Below, one piece after another: positions 44,834-56,592 of a stretch of DNA of 64,000 nt. The translations under genes were made by a program, and so were the position numbers. The DNA lies in the NCBI GenBank assembly GCA_004154925.1, contig QJNS01000106.1:1-64000 (forward strand), written 5' to 3'. The DNA comes from Monosporascus cannonballus (taxonomy: Eukaryota; Ascomycota; Sordariomycetes; Xylariales). How positions within the stretch are numbered: the stretch's first letter is position 1; each line of letters opens with the position of its first letter. Under the pieces are notes generated by a model. The model was not told the DNA's origin, made no database searches, and saw only the letters and a program-made list of their open reading frames with translations.

Positions 44834-46583
44834 CTAGCATGGCAATCGTGGCAATCCAAAGGGATTTGAACGTATCTTCAGTTTTCAACTACGTATACAG
44901 TCTACCATTCTACTAAACTCGGGAGGCTTTCATAGCGGAAGCCATGACTTCCGTGACTAGCGCATGCTGACAAGTCGGTAGGGAATGGGCATTGTCTGCG
45001 TGGAATTCTGCACCGCTCCCATCCTTCGTCACGTTCAACTGAAGTTATCGCATTCAGTAGGCGCCTTCTTATAAGGGGTTACACAGTGGTTTGCGACGAA
45101 TGCCGACGTGCGGCGAACATGTTTCACATCAGGACCAGGACCACCTGGTCTAGATTACACCGCCGGTTTCTGGAATACACATATCAATGGGCTTTAGGAT
45201 TGAGCCTCTTGCAACATTGCCTACTGGGTACCTATAGCTACCTAGGGTATCATGCGATTTTCTCCCAGAAGTTGAATCGATGGCGGTAATTGAGCTGTCT
45301 ACAGCAAACATGCCCTGCTGTGTAATACGTTAGATCTGGCAATACATGAACAGAGAGTAGAGACCGAAGTAGCTACTAGCCTAGATGCTAGTCTACTCGT
45401 ATCAATTTATAGTCTTTCAAGCTTAATGGACACTAGCTGCCGTCTCGCCGCCCTAAGATTGAGTATAAAACAGTATTATGCATCGAGGAGCTCATACGTA
45501 GCACCTGTCATAGAAGGCCACTATTCCCCCCCCCCCTAAATTGCTTACATGTACGTATATGTGGCTAGCGAGTTGCATGCATTTACAAACATGTAGATAC
45601 AACATTGAACACATACGGTACATTGCGTACCTCAAAGGCGGATGTATGCAATTCTGCAACACTATGGGCATTCTGACGTTCAAGCTCAGCCAACAGGTGG
45701 CACATGCGGATGGAAAGGCTGATCCGAGATCCCCACGCTGACTTCATCATTCATTTCAGAAGCCCGTGATGAGTGCGCACATATGGTCGATTCACTTATT
45801 AAACACCGAATAGATCTGCCCGTGGTTGAGCCGTACGCACGCAACCAAATAGTGTCCAGCCACTTACAGCCATTACTGAAGGTTACGTATGGCATGAAAG
45901 TGGGTAAGGGGGTACAACAGGCACACGCCTATGACTGTGTAGGTACTTATACTTAGAACCCACGCTGGAGCTAACTCCTTATCCTAGAACTGCTAGACCT
46001 ACAACAGCAATGGGAGCATCACACTAATTTGGAGTAGGTAAGTGCCTACGGCTGAATCCCCGATGAGGCTTCCAGAGACCTCCCCTTCTACCTACTCTTC
46101 TTTCCCTACTCTGACACCATTACACCTCACAACGCTGGCTCTCTCTCATACCCGCATTGTGTCAACTCTTGATTCCTTTCCTCTCATCTTCCTCGGTTAT
46201 CATATTCTCTTCGTTTCACGGGACGGAATTCGCATGATGCTAGTTGTCGCCTGTCACCCGTGGCACTTATCCTCCGCTACTTAACGGCACTCCGCCTTTT
46301 CGCGCGATTCTCTCTCCCTTGAAGTGACGTGTGTCGACGTCGACCCGACGCCTGTATAACGCCTCTATAATTAATATGACATGCCTCTCGTTCATGCGTT
46401 TCTAGGGTAAGCCTACCCGGAGGCTTGCTGATCTGATATCGCACTTGTGCTGATTATTACACGACTCAGCCCCGTAGATCGACTCGCTACCGTAGACCAA
46501 CCCCCTAATCGACCGACTCTGCCTTTCTTGTTCTCCCGTTCTCGATATCTTTTAGATGTTCATTTAGATACACGGGTGCGACC
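44834..46583. other. Gene-free spacer
   Basis: 1.75 kb between two plus-strand genes. It contains a C11 run at 45526-45536 and several TACCTA/TAGGTA motifs (45227-45247, 45939, 46034). The last 500 bases are pyrimidine-rich, consistent with a long promoter/leader for the downstream gene. No gene is supported. Confidence 0.5.
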
Positions 46584-48915
46584 ATGGTTCCCGACGAGAC
46601 GTACGAGATATGTCTCCCTATCCTGCAAGACCCGAACCTCGAGGATGAAGATAAGACGGATAAGTTAGAGGAGCTGCTTAGGAAGGAGACCACTCTGACT
46701 GGTCTCCCTCTCGAGAACCTGATCCTCGATGTTCTATGGAGGTATCGCGATGGAGGCGGCTCTTCGACCTCGCCTCCCCCTATTCGGCCGGCCATTCTGC
46801 GTCGGCCGTCCCCTGCTTCGTGGCGGGGCTCTTCCACACCATTATCCGGGTCGCCTCGCTTAGGTGTGAGCCCTCTGGCGCCTCCCGGTTTCATACCAAC
46901 GACCCTTGGTAGGACCAAGTCATCTACCGTCTCGCCTTTCTCCTCGCCTCGCCCCTCTCCCCGTCTCGCGTTCGCTGCGCCAGCTATCCCCCATAGCCCG
47001 AATCTGAACGCCTACGAGTTTGCGAGTGATACGAGTCCAGCGCCGGAGATATTTAGTGATCTGCAAACCGAAAACGTAGACTGGCTCGTTAGTGACGACG
47101 CAGCCAGCGTCTCTTCATCTGTGGGTACCCCCAGCGTGAGCGTCTTGAACGCGGCTGCGCCCGAGTATGTCTCTGCCCAGCAATCGGACATGACTCCGTA
47201 CGACATGTTGCGGTCGATACTGGGGCAATCCAAGTCGGACGAGGAGATCGAGGCCGCCCTCGCTACGCATGGGTACGATTTAAGTGCCACCATTTCCGCG
47301 ATAATGGAGACGCAGTCACCAGAAACTACCAATGTTACGGCACTCGCGCCCGAATCCAAGAGCGTGCTGATCGGGAAGTCAATGACGCCGGAGGGACAAA
47401 AAAGGCCCAGTACACCATCGGCCCAGCCGAAAGCCGGGATTATATGCAAGTTCTACTTGTCTACTGGGCAGTGTCTTCGAGCCGACTGCCGATTTAGTCA
47501 CGACCTCAGTAATCATCTCTGCAAGTATGTCTGTCCTATTACTACGCGCTCGCTAGTAAGGGATCGCTAACCTCGAAAAGATACTGGATCATGGGCAATT
47601 GCCTGGCAGGGGATACATGTATTTTCTCCCACGACCCTGCCCATCTAATGAACCGACTTACTATGGATGGGACTGGGACGCCTCCACAGAAAGGGCAGAA
47701 TCTTCAGGTTCAGGACTTGACCTCTTTCCCTTCACTCAGACCCAGTACTCCGGAGCTCAACCCCAATGCTGCCAGCTTCAACTACCCGAGCGCCGGGATG
47801 ACCCCACCGCCAGGGCTGAGGCCTGCGCATGCCTACGCGGGCGCCGACGGGCCGCGGTCTCGTTCGCGTCCTGGTAGCCGGCACCAGGCAAAGGAGGGAA
47901 TAAGTGCCCCCTCGATAGACGACAACGATGCGTTCCCGTCTCTCGGATCCGCTACCTCTAAGCCCAGCAAGAAGCACCATGGAAAACGGGGCGGGCATGG
48001 ACATGGACACAAGGACAACCTCACCCCCAGCTCCCTAGCCGACATCGTGAGGATGCCACCATCTCCTGCACCAGCAGCCAATCGACCAGAGTCGAAAAAG
48101 GGCGCCCGCAATGGAAATGCGACAAATGTTAAAAACGGGGAAAACAGTGCCGCGGCCCAGGCCATCCCGATGCCTAAGCATATTCCATGGTTGGAGACCG
48201 GAGACAAGGCCAATAAGGCTTATCTGAAGGCCCGTCAGGAGGCCATCAAGCATGGTGGTTTGCGGAACAAGTTCCTCCAGAGGTTCGTTTATTCAGGGAT
48301 TGTCTCTTGCGGTGTTACATGCTAACCATGGGCTTTAGTGCTGCGCAAGCCTGGAACCGTAACGACGCTCGGGCAGCGAAGGCGCTTAGCCTTCGGGGTC
48401 AGAGCGAAAATGACCTCATGCGGAAAGCTCATCGCGAAGCCGCCCGGGAACTATACGAGGAGCGTAACAAGAACAGTTCGGCGAGTTCGGAGTTCTTCGT
48501 AGACCTCCACGGCCTACATCCCGAGGAGGCGGTGGAGTATCTTGAAAGAGTCCTCCTGGAGAATGGCAACGAGTCTAGGCCCATCTACGCCATCACGGGG
48601 ACTGGCCACCATAGTAAGAATGGCAAGGACAAGGTGGGCAAGGCCATTAGGATGTTCCTCAATGAGTGGAGATATGCTTACCGTGAGTTCTCGGTGCCCG
48701 GCGATCGCAACAGCATGGGTGGAATTCTGGGCATCGATGCCAGGAGCTGGGACAAGTCGCTGAGCAGGGAGGGGGCCAAGGACAAGGGAGAAGAGTCGAA
48801 GGAGGAGGAGGATATTGATATCCTCGAGCAGGGCGTCGAGATTGGGGATGGGAAGGTGAGGCTCCTCGTCCGAGACCCTCCCAAGGGCCCGAGTGGTAGC
48901 AACAGGGGACGATAG
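46584..48915 (+). CDS. CUE-like, CCCH zinc-finger and Smr-domain protein
   Basis: Three exons (46584-47524, 47581-48282, 48339-48915) give 739 residues. The N-terminus is a helical segment, followed by a Ser/Pro-rich linker. A CUE/UBA-like motif lies near residue 210 (YDMLRSILGQSKSDEEIEAA, then YDLSATISAIME). Two CCCH fingers follow at about 288-306 (CX8CX4CX3H) and 313-331 (CX7CX5CX3H); the second is built across intron 1. A linker and a basic helix lead to an Smr domain at 600-685 with VDLHGLHPEEA (Asp602, His604) and TGTGHHS. Smr domains with DXH motifs can be RNA endonucleases; yeast Cue2 (CUE plus Smr) cuts mRNA at collided ribosomes. A role in RNA decay or ribosome quality control is therefore plausible but inferred. 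Intron 2 has a GTTCGT donor. Confidence 0.88.
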
Positions 48916-49926
48916 CAGCTATGAAAATAAACAAAGAATATTTACAAACCCATCACCATTTTACCTTGGCAGGATAATCTATGAAACTTCTACTGATGGT
49001 GCAAGGGGGAGTCACATACTTCGTAGGTAGGTATGTATGATTTATCAACCATAAGTTGGTGTCGATAGAACGGCCGCTAGAGTCGGCGTCTTAGTGGCCA
49101 TCCTACGCTAAAATTCGACCGCTAATCCACACCTAGTACAACTATACCTACCTACTTTGTAGTGTCATAGCAACATTTGAAGGAGAGTAGCTGCGAGTTC
49201 TTGAAGTTGCCCCTGCGTGTCCGAGTTCCTAATATGCATGGGATTTATAACTCACCTAAACAACGATGCGCACCAATAGATTGCACCTCCTATTGATTGT
49301 TGTTGTTGTTGCCTAAAGCATTCCGTGGCTGTGTATGTGTCCCCAGGTTTTACGGGCGCGATACAAAAGCTATGGTTGTCTCTCCACAACTAGAAGAAAC
49401 TCAGCCGCTCCGTTCCCGAGAGTCCGTTGATCCTATATACTACTGCCTGAAAATAGCCCCTAAAAGACGGAACCACCAATTACTCAGCGTTAATTCGGCC
49501 ATATAAAGTAACCGCCTGGCAACTTACGTCAATCTCCGGCTGAATAACGCATTCCAATAATAGCATTGATCCCTACTGCTTGCTCTTACCCTCCAGCCTG
49601 ACACGTCCCCTGTTGCTCCTTCAGCCGACGACAGCACAACCGCAATAGCCACGATGGAGAGGTAATCAGTCGATTCCCGAGTCTATCGAATATTCAGCAA
49701 CATTCATATATAGAATTGCACATATCTACAGTCTTTATCGGGTTCTTCCGTCCGGCAGAATCGATAGATATCTGGCTTCCTTTCCGATTAGAGTCGGTTA
49801 CACCCATCGACAGCGAGACCCCCGGAGGGTCCCACGCCGTATTCCGTCAAGTCAACCAGTCCCGACGATCGAGCCTTATCTTCACACCCCCGTCCGTCCC
49901 ATCGGGACCGGCACCAGAAAGCAAGC
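48916..49926. other. Gene-free spacer
   Basis: 1 kb between two plus-strand genes. TAGGTAGGTA and TACCTACCTA motifs lie at 49023 and 49146. It presumably contains a 3' UTR and the Tvp38 promoter. No gene is seen. Confidence 0.5.
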
Positions 49927-51363
49927 ATGCCGGCCGACTACTCATCGACGGCACAAGCCCTATCCCTACCGACGTCGACCCTCGGTCCGTCCTCGCCCAC
50001 CACATCCTCCTCCTCCTCCTCCTCCTCCTCCTCCTCCTCCTCCTCCCCCTCGCCCGCGCACTCGTCGACGTGTCGCTCGCCCAGCCCGTCGCCGTTCCCG
50101 CTCAGCGACGACGATGGCGACGTGCCCATGCCGCCTTGGGTGCGGCCCTCGTCCGCCATACGCCCCGGAGCAGGCTCCCGCCGGCCCCTGGGCTCCGGGA
50201 CCACCGCCGCCAGCATTAACAGCCGGCGGCTCTCGAACCCGTACTCGCGGATACCCCGGCGGCAGGCGTTCGGGCGGCGGGTGCTGTCGTCGAGCCTTAC
50301 GGCGCTCAACAACGCGGCGCGCCTGCTGCAGGGGATGAGCGCGGGGCAGCTGGCGCTCGCGTCGCTGGCGGGCGCCGCCGCCCTCACGGCGCTCGTGCTG
50401 GTGCTCGTGTACTCGCACCGCATCTTTGCGTGGCTGGCGCCCGTGGCCGAGGGCTGGCGCGCGCTGCCGGGCGGGTGGGTGCTCCTGTTCCTGCTGACGT
50501 GCGCGACGGCGTTCCCGCCCATGATCGGCTACAGCACGTGCCTCACGGTGTCGGGCTTCGTGTACGGCTTCCCGGGCGGCTGGCCCGTGGTGGCGGCGGC
50601 CACGGTGGCCGGCAGCACGGCGGCGTTCGCGGCGAGCCGCACCGTGCTGTCGCGGTACGTGCACCGGCTCGTGGGGGCCGACCGGCGCTTCGTAGCCCTG
50701 GGCCAGGTGCTGCGGCACGACGGCCTGCTCGTGCTCGTGGGCCTGCGCTTCTGCCCCCTGCCCTTCAGCCTCAGCAACGGCTTCCTCGCCACCATCCCCA
50801 GCATCTCGCCCCTGGGCTTCGCGCTCGCCACGGCGCTCTCCACCCCCAAGCTCCTCGTCCACGTCTTCATCGGCAGCCGCCTCGCGAGGCTCGCCGAGAG
50901 CGGCGACAAGATGACCGTCGGCGACAAGGCCGTCAACTACCTCGGCATGCTGGTCGGCTCCGTCGTGGGGCTCGCCGTGGGGCTCGTCGTCTACCGCCGC
51001 ACCATGGCCCGCGCCGAGCAGCTCGCGCGCGAGGAGCTCGAGGCCGGGACCGGGGGAGGCTCCGGCGCCATCGGCGGCGACGACCGGCTCGGCGGCGACT
51101 ACGGGGACCTCGACGAGGGCATCGTCGCGGCGCAGCTGCTGGGCGAGGCCGACGAGGCCGCCCTCATGAGCGAGGACGACATCTCGCTGTGGGCGCGCGA
51201 GGACGGCGGCATCGCCGACGCCGAGGACCTGGACGCCGGGGAACTCCGGGAGGGCTACCGGGACAGCTCGGACGACGCCGGCCGGTACCAGGACGAGCTC
51301 GAGGACGGCGGGTCCGGCGGTGACGGGGATCCGAGGAAGAAGCACGCGAACGGCCAAGCATGA
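49927..51363 (+). CDS. TVP38: Tvp38/DedA-family (SNARE-associated) Golgi membrane protein
   Basis: A single exon of 478 residues from the ATG at 49927. A low-complexity N-terminus with a polyserine run (residues 27-40) precedes a basic stretch. Membrane segments begin at about residue 140. The DedA/VTT core includes FPPMIGYSTCLTVSGFVYGF, then GGWPVVAAATVAGSTAAFAA and LRFCPLPFSLSNGFLATIPS. These are typical of yeast Tvp38 and related scramblase-like proteins of the Golgi. The C-terminal 110 residues are acidic (EDD- and DDR-rich) and probably cytosolic. Yeast Tvp38 is 337 residues; the extra length is in both tails. The very GC-rich codons create a 518-codon antisense frame with no domain. Confidence 0.92.
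   Translation: MPADYSSTAQALSLPTSTLGPSSPTTSSSSSSSSSSSSSSPSPAHSSTCRSPSPSPFPLSDDDGDVPMPPWVRPSSAIRPGAGSRRPLGSGTTAASINSRRLSNPYSRIPRRQAFGRRVLSSSLTALNNAARLLQGMSAGQLALASLAGAAALTALVLVLVYSHRIFAWLAPVAEGWRALPGGWVLLFLLTCATAFPPMIGYSTCLTVSGFVYGFPGGWPVVAAATVAGSTAAFAASRTVLSRYVHRLVGADRRFVALGQVLRHDGLLVLVGLRFCPLPFSLSNGFLATIPSISPLGFALATALSTPKLLVHVFIGSRLARLAESGDKMTVGDKAVNYLGMLVGSVVGLAVGLVVYRRTMARAEQLAREELEAGTGGGSGAIGGDDRLGGDYGDLDEGIVAAQLLGEADEAALMSEDDISLWAREDGGIADAEDLDAGELREGYRDSSDDAGRYQDELEDGGSGGDGDPRKKHANGQA
50005..50046 (+). repeat. TCC trinucleotide repeat coding polyserine
   Basis: About fourteen TCC units in tandem encode the serine run in the N-terminal tail of the Tvp38 protein. Length polymorphism between isolates is likely. 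Confidence 0.85.
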
Positions 51364-52136
51364 AGCGGAATAAGAAGACTTCTGCGCTTTTCCGAAAACT
51401 GCAGTTAGACGAAGAACTACGCGCATCATGGATGACGGGGACACGAACGGGTGTACGGGTAACGAGGAAACGGGGTGTCTACGGGCGTTCGCTGGCGCCG
51501 GTCGGTCTGACTGATTGATCAATCGATTGATTACGACGGGTGCGTGGGTGCTCGCTATTCAGGGGATAAAAGGCTTATATATTTATATTAGAATGGCACG
51601 ACAGACGGCCCTAGGAATCGCGTAGCGTTTTGCCGGGACTTCTTTGGTTAAGGAACGGGTCGGGTCGTCACCGCCGACATAGATGGTGGGAAACAATCCT
51701 TTTGGGGGCCCCCCCCCATTCAATAGGCGCGGGCAACGTTTTCGCCCCATGCGTAGACAATATCTTCTTTTTCGTCACGGGGTGAGGGTATCGCGATTTC
51801 CTGATTCCCGCCTAACCAAGGCTTCTTCATGCATGCTGACTCAATGGTAATTAATAATGCTTAATCTTCGCCAACAAATGCCCCCCCTATTCCGTCGCAA
51901 GTCGTGGCACAACCCGGACGCCATGCCAAACGCCAAACAGATGCTAACTAAGCTAATCAAACAACAATTCGCTCCGATATGAATGCGTGTTACAATACAT
52001 ACAGTACCGTTTCCCAGTAGAAAATCACATTGAAGCTTGCCTCGGGAACTTCTCGTACCCCGTAATCTCGAATCACCATGAAACAGTGGTGGGTAGCGTT
52101 CCGGACTTGGGTAGCTTTTGTTTGTCCGAGACGGAA
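51364..52136. other. Convergent spacer
   Basis: 773 bases between the ends of the Tvp38 gene and the following minus-strand gene. It contains a G5C9 run near 51704-51717. Nothing else is seen. Confidence 0.5.
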
Positions 52137-53880
52137 TCACCGAGACCCCTGGAAGTGCTGCATGAACTGGATAGCCTGCTCGATGGGATACCCTATGAAC
52201 ACGGGTCCGGTGAACAGCATTTGCGGAGGGCCGCCGTCCGGCTTCGGCGGTGCCACGTCCGCAGCGTTCAGGAAGGCGGGCCGCTGCGGGCGCGTGCTCG
52301 CGCGTTCAGGGAGAGGAGGAGGCTGCTGCTGCTGCTGTTGATGCTCCCCGCCGGCGAAGGGCTGATTGTTGTTGCTCGTAGGCGGGATGTCGCCGAGCCT
52401 CACCGAGCTCTGGTCCTCCCGGTTAATAGGTGTCGCGCCGTCCATCATCTGCCTCATCTTCGCGTGGTCGAAGGGGCACTTGCCGACCCGCTTGGCCGGC
52501 GTCTCCGGATTCGGTAACGACGACGGCGGCATGGGCACCGGTGCTGGCGGGGGCGACAGGGGGCGCTCGTCGGGCTCGCCTCGACCGGACGGCGTTTCGA
52601 AGACGGGAACCGAGATGCCCCAGGGGCGGCTTGGAGACTCGCCGACTCGGACCTCTTTGAGCGGCCGGTCGAAGCGGCTCTGACGCTCCTCGTCATCCCC
52701 CTGAGGCGCCAGTGCCGTACGATCGGGATCATCTGCGAGAGTGGCGCTGACGGTCTGGGCCCAGTTCTCGACTCTGTGATTGGAGGCCTTCTCGACGTCG
52801 CTCTGGGGCCGCGTGTCCTGCTCCGGCAGCATGGGTTGATGAATGCGTGTCAAGCCCTCCACCATGCTGACGAGATTGCCGTACTTGGCATCCAGTTTCC
52901 TGATGTGGTCTTCGTTCTTCTGGTATCTCCGTACGCAGACCTCGTGGCTTCTGGGCAGCTCGTGCTTATGCGTTTCCAAGTAGCGGGCAATTTCTTCGGG
53001 CGAGTGATGGTCCGTGTAGCGGATAGGACATTTCGCGGCCCCGGATGCGGTGAGTTGTGAGCCTGATTCGTCGTTCATGGCGGCGCAGATGGGGTCTAAG
53101 GTATCGTGCGGCGCGTTGCTATGCTGTCTCTCCCCGTCCTCATTCTCAGCCTCGGGCTCTTCTGGCGTCGCTTGCGAAAACGGACAATCTAGCTTGCCCT
53201 TCTTTCCTTCCACGGTGAAGTCTTGCTCTAGTATGGTGGATAGCGAGGTCATAGTGGTCGGAGGACGACTCTCTCTGCTCGACTGGCTGCTCTTGCTAAA
53301 GTCGGTCAATGACGAAGCGACTCGTCTCCCTTCCCTGATTATGAGAGCAATCTGGTGTTTAGAATTGGGGTCGTTGCGCCTCGGCAAGGGGACGAAGTTC
53401 GTGTTTGCTAGAGTCTGGTTGTGTAGCTCGGGCGGTATTTGCAGCTTTACGAGCGTCTCGGATATCTCAGGAGCTGCCGGGGCATATTTATCGGCGAGGT
53501 ACTGAAACTGTGAGGAATGAGACTTCGTCAGTGACGCTGTCCCTATCTCCGAGCTGACATGCGTTGATAGTACGACTGCATAGCATATATGGTATTCAGG
53601 AACTTGAAGGATTTCTAAGTCGGCATGGCTACCCTTGAGTAGGTGGCTTCTGATCTAGAGCTAAAAGTCTCTCATCGTGTAGAACAAGAGCAGCGTGGGT
53701 TGTGAAGGTGGGCCTCATAGTGAGAATGAGGGTGGTGAGTTAAATGGCAGACCTCACCTGTTCATGGGCAAATCGGAGCTTGTGTTCAAGGATAGTTTGT
53801 CTGTCACTCAAATTTTGTACCTCGTCAGCCAAAGCATTGAAGGCCTCGACTAAAGTCTGGGTAAGGTCTTGTAGATTCAT
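52137..53880 (-). CDS. Hypothetical protein with Cys-Pro (heme-regulatory-like) motifs
   Basis: Two exons (53880-53758 and 53507-52137) give 497 residues; the intervening intron is long (250 bases), so another small exon is possible. Residues 1-41 form a helical start (MNLQDLTQTLVEAFNALADE...), continued by FQYLADKYAPAAPEISETLV. Three Cys-Pro sites stand out: KLDCPFSQ (Cys149), AAKCPIRYTDHH (Cys201) and GKCPFDH (Cys385). The last closely resembles the K/R-C-P-V/I-D-H heme regulatory motif of yeast Hap1. A conserved-looking helical block spans about 205-262 (HHSPEEIARYLETHKHELPR, then DAKYGNLVSMVEGLTRIHQP). A Pro/Gln-rich linker leads to a C-terminal segment LFTGPVFIGYPIEQAIQFMQ. I do not recognise the family; zinc or heme binding is inference only. 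Confidence 0.75.
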
Positions 53881-55026
53881 TCCTGCAACAAATGGTCACT
53901 GTCGTCAAAAACCGCGCATCTCGGTCTTTGAGACCAGGAGGAAAGAAGAGGACAAAATGGATATAGGGATCCAGGTGACCTGGGCTAACAATCTGGAGGC
54001 GGGTTATGTCCGATCAAACCCTGATAACGATCCGGCGTGTGTATAGCGGGTGGATACATGCCTGGTAACTTTACGAAAGCTACAAGGTTAGTAGAAGGTG
54101 ATGCAGCTCCCAGGTCGTGGACAAAATAATTGTCACACATTAATTACCCTTACCCCATTTAAACCTCAGCAAAATGATATTAATAGATTAGCCATTGTAT
54201 ATATATATGCCTACTTCAGAATATACATTATTTAGTAGGTTAATCAATAAGCAGGTTAACAACATTAATAATCTCTTTTTAAGCGTTTTGGCTAAATTTT
54301 TATAACCTTTGCAAATAATTGCCTTTGATCAAGTTACTCTAAAGCAGTGTGAGGGTGTGTTAATTATTCTGTCCACGGCCTGGCTCCTTCAACAAGTATT
54401 CAAACACATGTACGAATAGAATGCGCATATTCGCCTGTGCACACACGCATTCAGTAATACCACTAAAGACCGTATATACATACGTAAGAGGGATATATTG
54501 ATGCATTTCTCAGTTTCACATAGTTGCATACCATATCGTTCCTCCTTCATCCTACTAGCTAGTATATGCACGAAAGGGCATCAGAGGCTCATAAGTAAAC
54601 ACATCAACCATATAATTCAAGGTGAGTACCAAGAATTCGCTAAGTCTTTATGTCTACTTGACGCTACAGTTATTTGTGGATTTCATGAATAGGCATACTG
54701 TACCATGGGTTGCCGAAACTCCCAAACAGTCTTTCCTTCCTAGCCGGCCGGCTCGCCCAACTGCTGATATGCCTACCTGTCTTGCTTCTTTTTGTTAACT
54801 CCCGATGAGTGGGCCTCTACCAAGAGCGGAGAGACTCCGTCTACATCCGCGTCTCACACCCAACACCAACATCACCCTCACATCCAGCCAAGCGCATTTT
54901 CTAACTGATGCTAATCACAATCTTCCAACGCTCAGCAATCTGCCCACAGTCAAAACCAAGCGCTGAGGCGATATTCTTAAACTCTTTCTAACTTTCCTTA
55001 ACGGCTGGTAATCTTACATCTCAACC
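53881..55026. other. Divergent AT-rich spacer
   Basis: 1.1 kb between divergent genes. Positions 54130-54400 are clearly AT-rich (TTAATT-type and ATATAT runs) against the GC-rich surroundings. The stretch just before 55027 is pyrimidine- and CAACC-rich, as in fungal leaders. No gene is seen. Confidence 0.5.
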
Positions 55027-56493
55027 ATGGCCCCTATCATTGCCAGACTACTATCGAAGAGCAGGCCTTATCTGGTCCCTGGTGAGTCTAAGAGGGCTGT
55101 GCCTTGTGTCTTGACACGCACAGAAACTTAACATATTCGGTCAGGCAAGTTGTTGGTGAAAGAGCTATGGTTCGAAGTCCCACTGAATCATTCGCAACCT
55201 AACTCGAAAACCATCAAGCTCTTCGCCAGAAGTGCCGTCAAGTACGAAAAGCCCATTGTTGAGCCTTCTCCAAAGGAAGGCTCCCATAGGCCTTACCTAG
55301 TTTACTTACAAGGCGGTCCGGGATTCGGTAATCCTGCGCCTCAGGACAGTCCGCTATCGAAGTACATGCTCGACCGAGGCTACGAGCTCCTTCTGCTGGA
55401 TTACCGAGGAACGGGGTATAGCTGCCCCGTCTCGGCTGCCACCTTGCAACTCGTTGGAGGACCTCAGGAACAGGCAGAGTATCTCAAGCTGTTCAGGGCC
55501 GAGACCATCGTGAAGGATCTTGAGGCTGTGCGGTTATGTCTCACGGAGGACTTCCCTCCGGAGAATAAAAGGTGGAGTATATTCGGCCAGTCCTTTGGTG
55601 GCATGACTGCAATGACCTACCTCTCCTTTGCGCCGGGAGGTCTGCGCGAAGCATTCATCACGGGCGGTCTGGCATCCTTGGATAAGGGGCCCGCGGAGGT
55701 TTACCAGTCAACGTACCGCCGCTGCATAGACCGAAATAAGGCTTATTACAAGAAGTTCCCCGAGGATGTCGGCGTAGTCAAATGGGTGGCCGGCAAGATC
55801 CGAGAGCTAGGCGGACAAACGGGGGTCCCGCTTCCGGCCGGCGGCTTCCTGACTATTCAGAACTTACTCTCGCTAGGGATAAACTTTGGTGGGGACGGCG
55901 GCCTGGACAGAGTCCACAACCTGATCGCGAAGATGAAGGCGGACTTGGACCAGTTCAACATGTTCACCCGTGCCACCCTGAGTTCCTTCGAACAAGATCT
56001 CGGCTTCGATGTCGCGCCCATCTACGCGCTGCTTCATGAGCCGTGCTGGATGTACGGCCCCGGTTTCGCCAGTAATTGGGCCGCCGACCGGGTTGGGCAA
56101 TCCCTAGAGGAGTACCAATGGCTGCGCGACGACTGGACTCTCGAGAGCCTGGGGGACCGGCCTCTCTATTTCATCGGTGAGATGGTGCCTCGTTTCCACT
56201 TCAACACCCGCTCGGAGCTCGTCAGGCTGAAAGAAACGGCGGATATACTGGCTGCGTTCGACCAGTGGCCCCCGCTCTACGATATCAAGCAGCTGGGGAA
56301 GAACGACGTCCCCGTCTATGCTGCCGCTTACAACGACATGTATGTGGACTCTGATCTGGCGAGGGAGACGGCTCGTCGGATACAGGGAATCAAGGTCTTC
56401 GAGACCAACATGCTGTTCCACGGGGCGATACGGACCAACCCTGAGGAAGTCTTCAAAGCCCTGCTGAGCCTGCGGGACGACACAATCGATTAA
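55027..56493 (+). CDS. Prolyl aminopeptidase (proline iminopeptidase), S33 family
   Basis: Two exons (55027-55081, 55145-56493) give 467 residues. The alpha/beta-hydrolase fold is clear: oxyanion loop LQGGPGFGNP, then LLLDYRGTGYS, the nucleophile GQSFGG (Ser168), an acid in AAAYNDMYVDSDLA and a late His in LFHGAIRTNPEEVF. The order and spacing match fungal and bacterial proline iminopeptidases, which remove N-terminal proline from peptides. No signal peptide is visible (MAPIIARLLSKSRPY is a weak basic start), so it is likely intracellular. The 3' end meets the carboxylesterase gene with only about 100 bases between stops. Confidence 0.93.
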
Positions 56494-56592
56494 CGAGCGC
56501 TGTGCCATTGTTACGACAGATAGGTAGTCATGAGCTTATTGACCGTTTTAATGATATATGAAGTCCCCAAATCGGGGAGAGCATGCGTCTTG

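Noticed and set aside
45086..45289. Frame with CDECRRAA start resembling a Zn(II)2Cys6 onset
   Set aside because: Starts with GTG, only two cysteines close together, no six-cysteine cluster.
50430..51323. 297-codon plus-strand frame
   Set aside because: Other-frame shadow of Tvp38 made of Arg/Gly/Ala repeats.
49966..51522. 518-codon minus-strand frame
   Set aside because: Antisense shadow of the Tvp38 gene; repetitive Arg/His/Gly translation.
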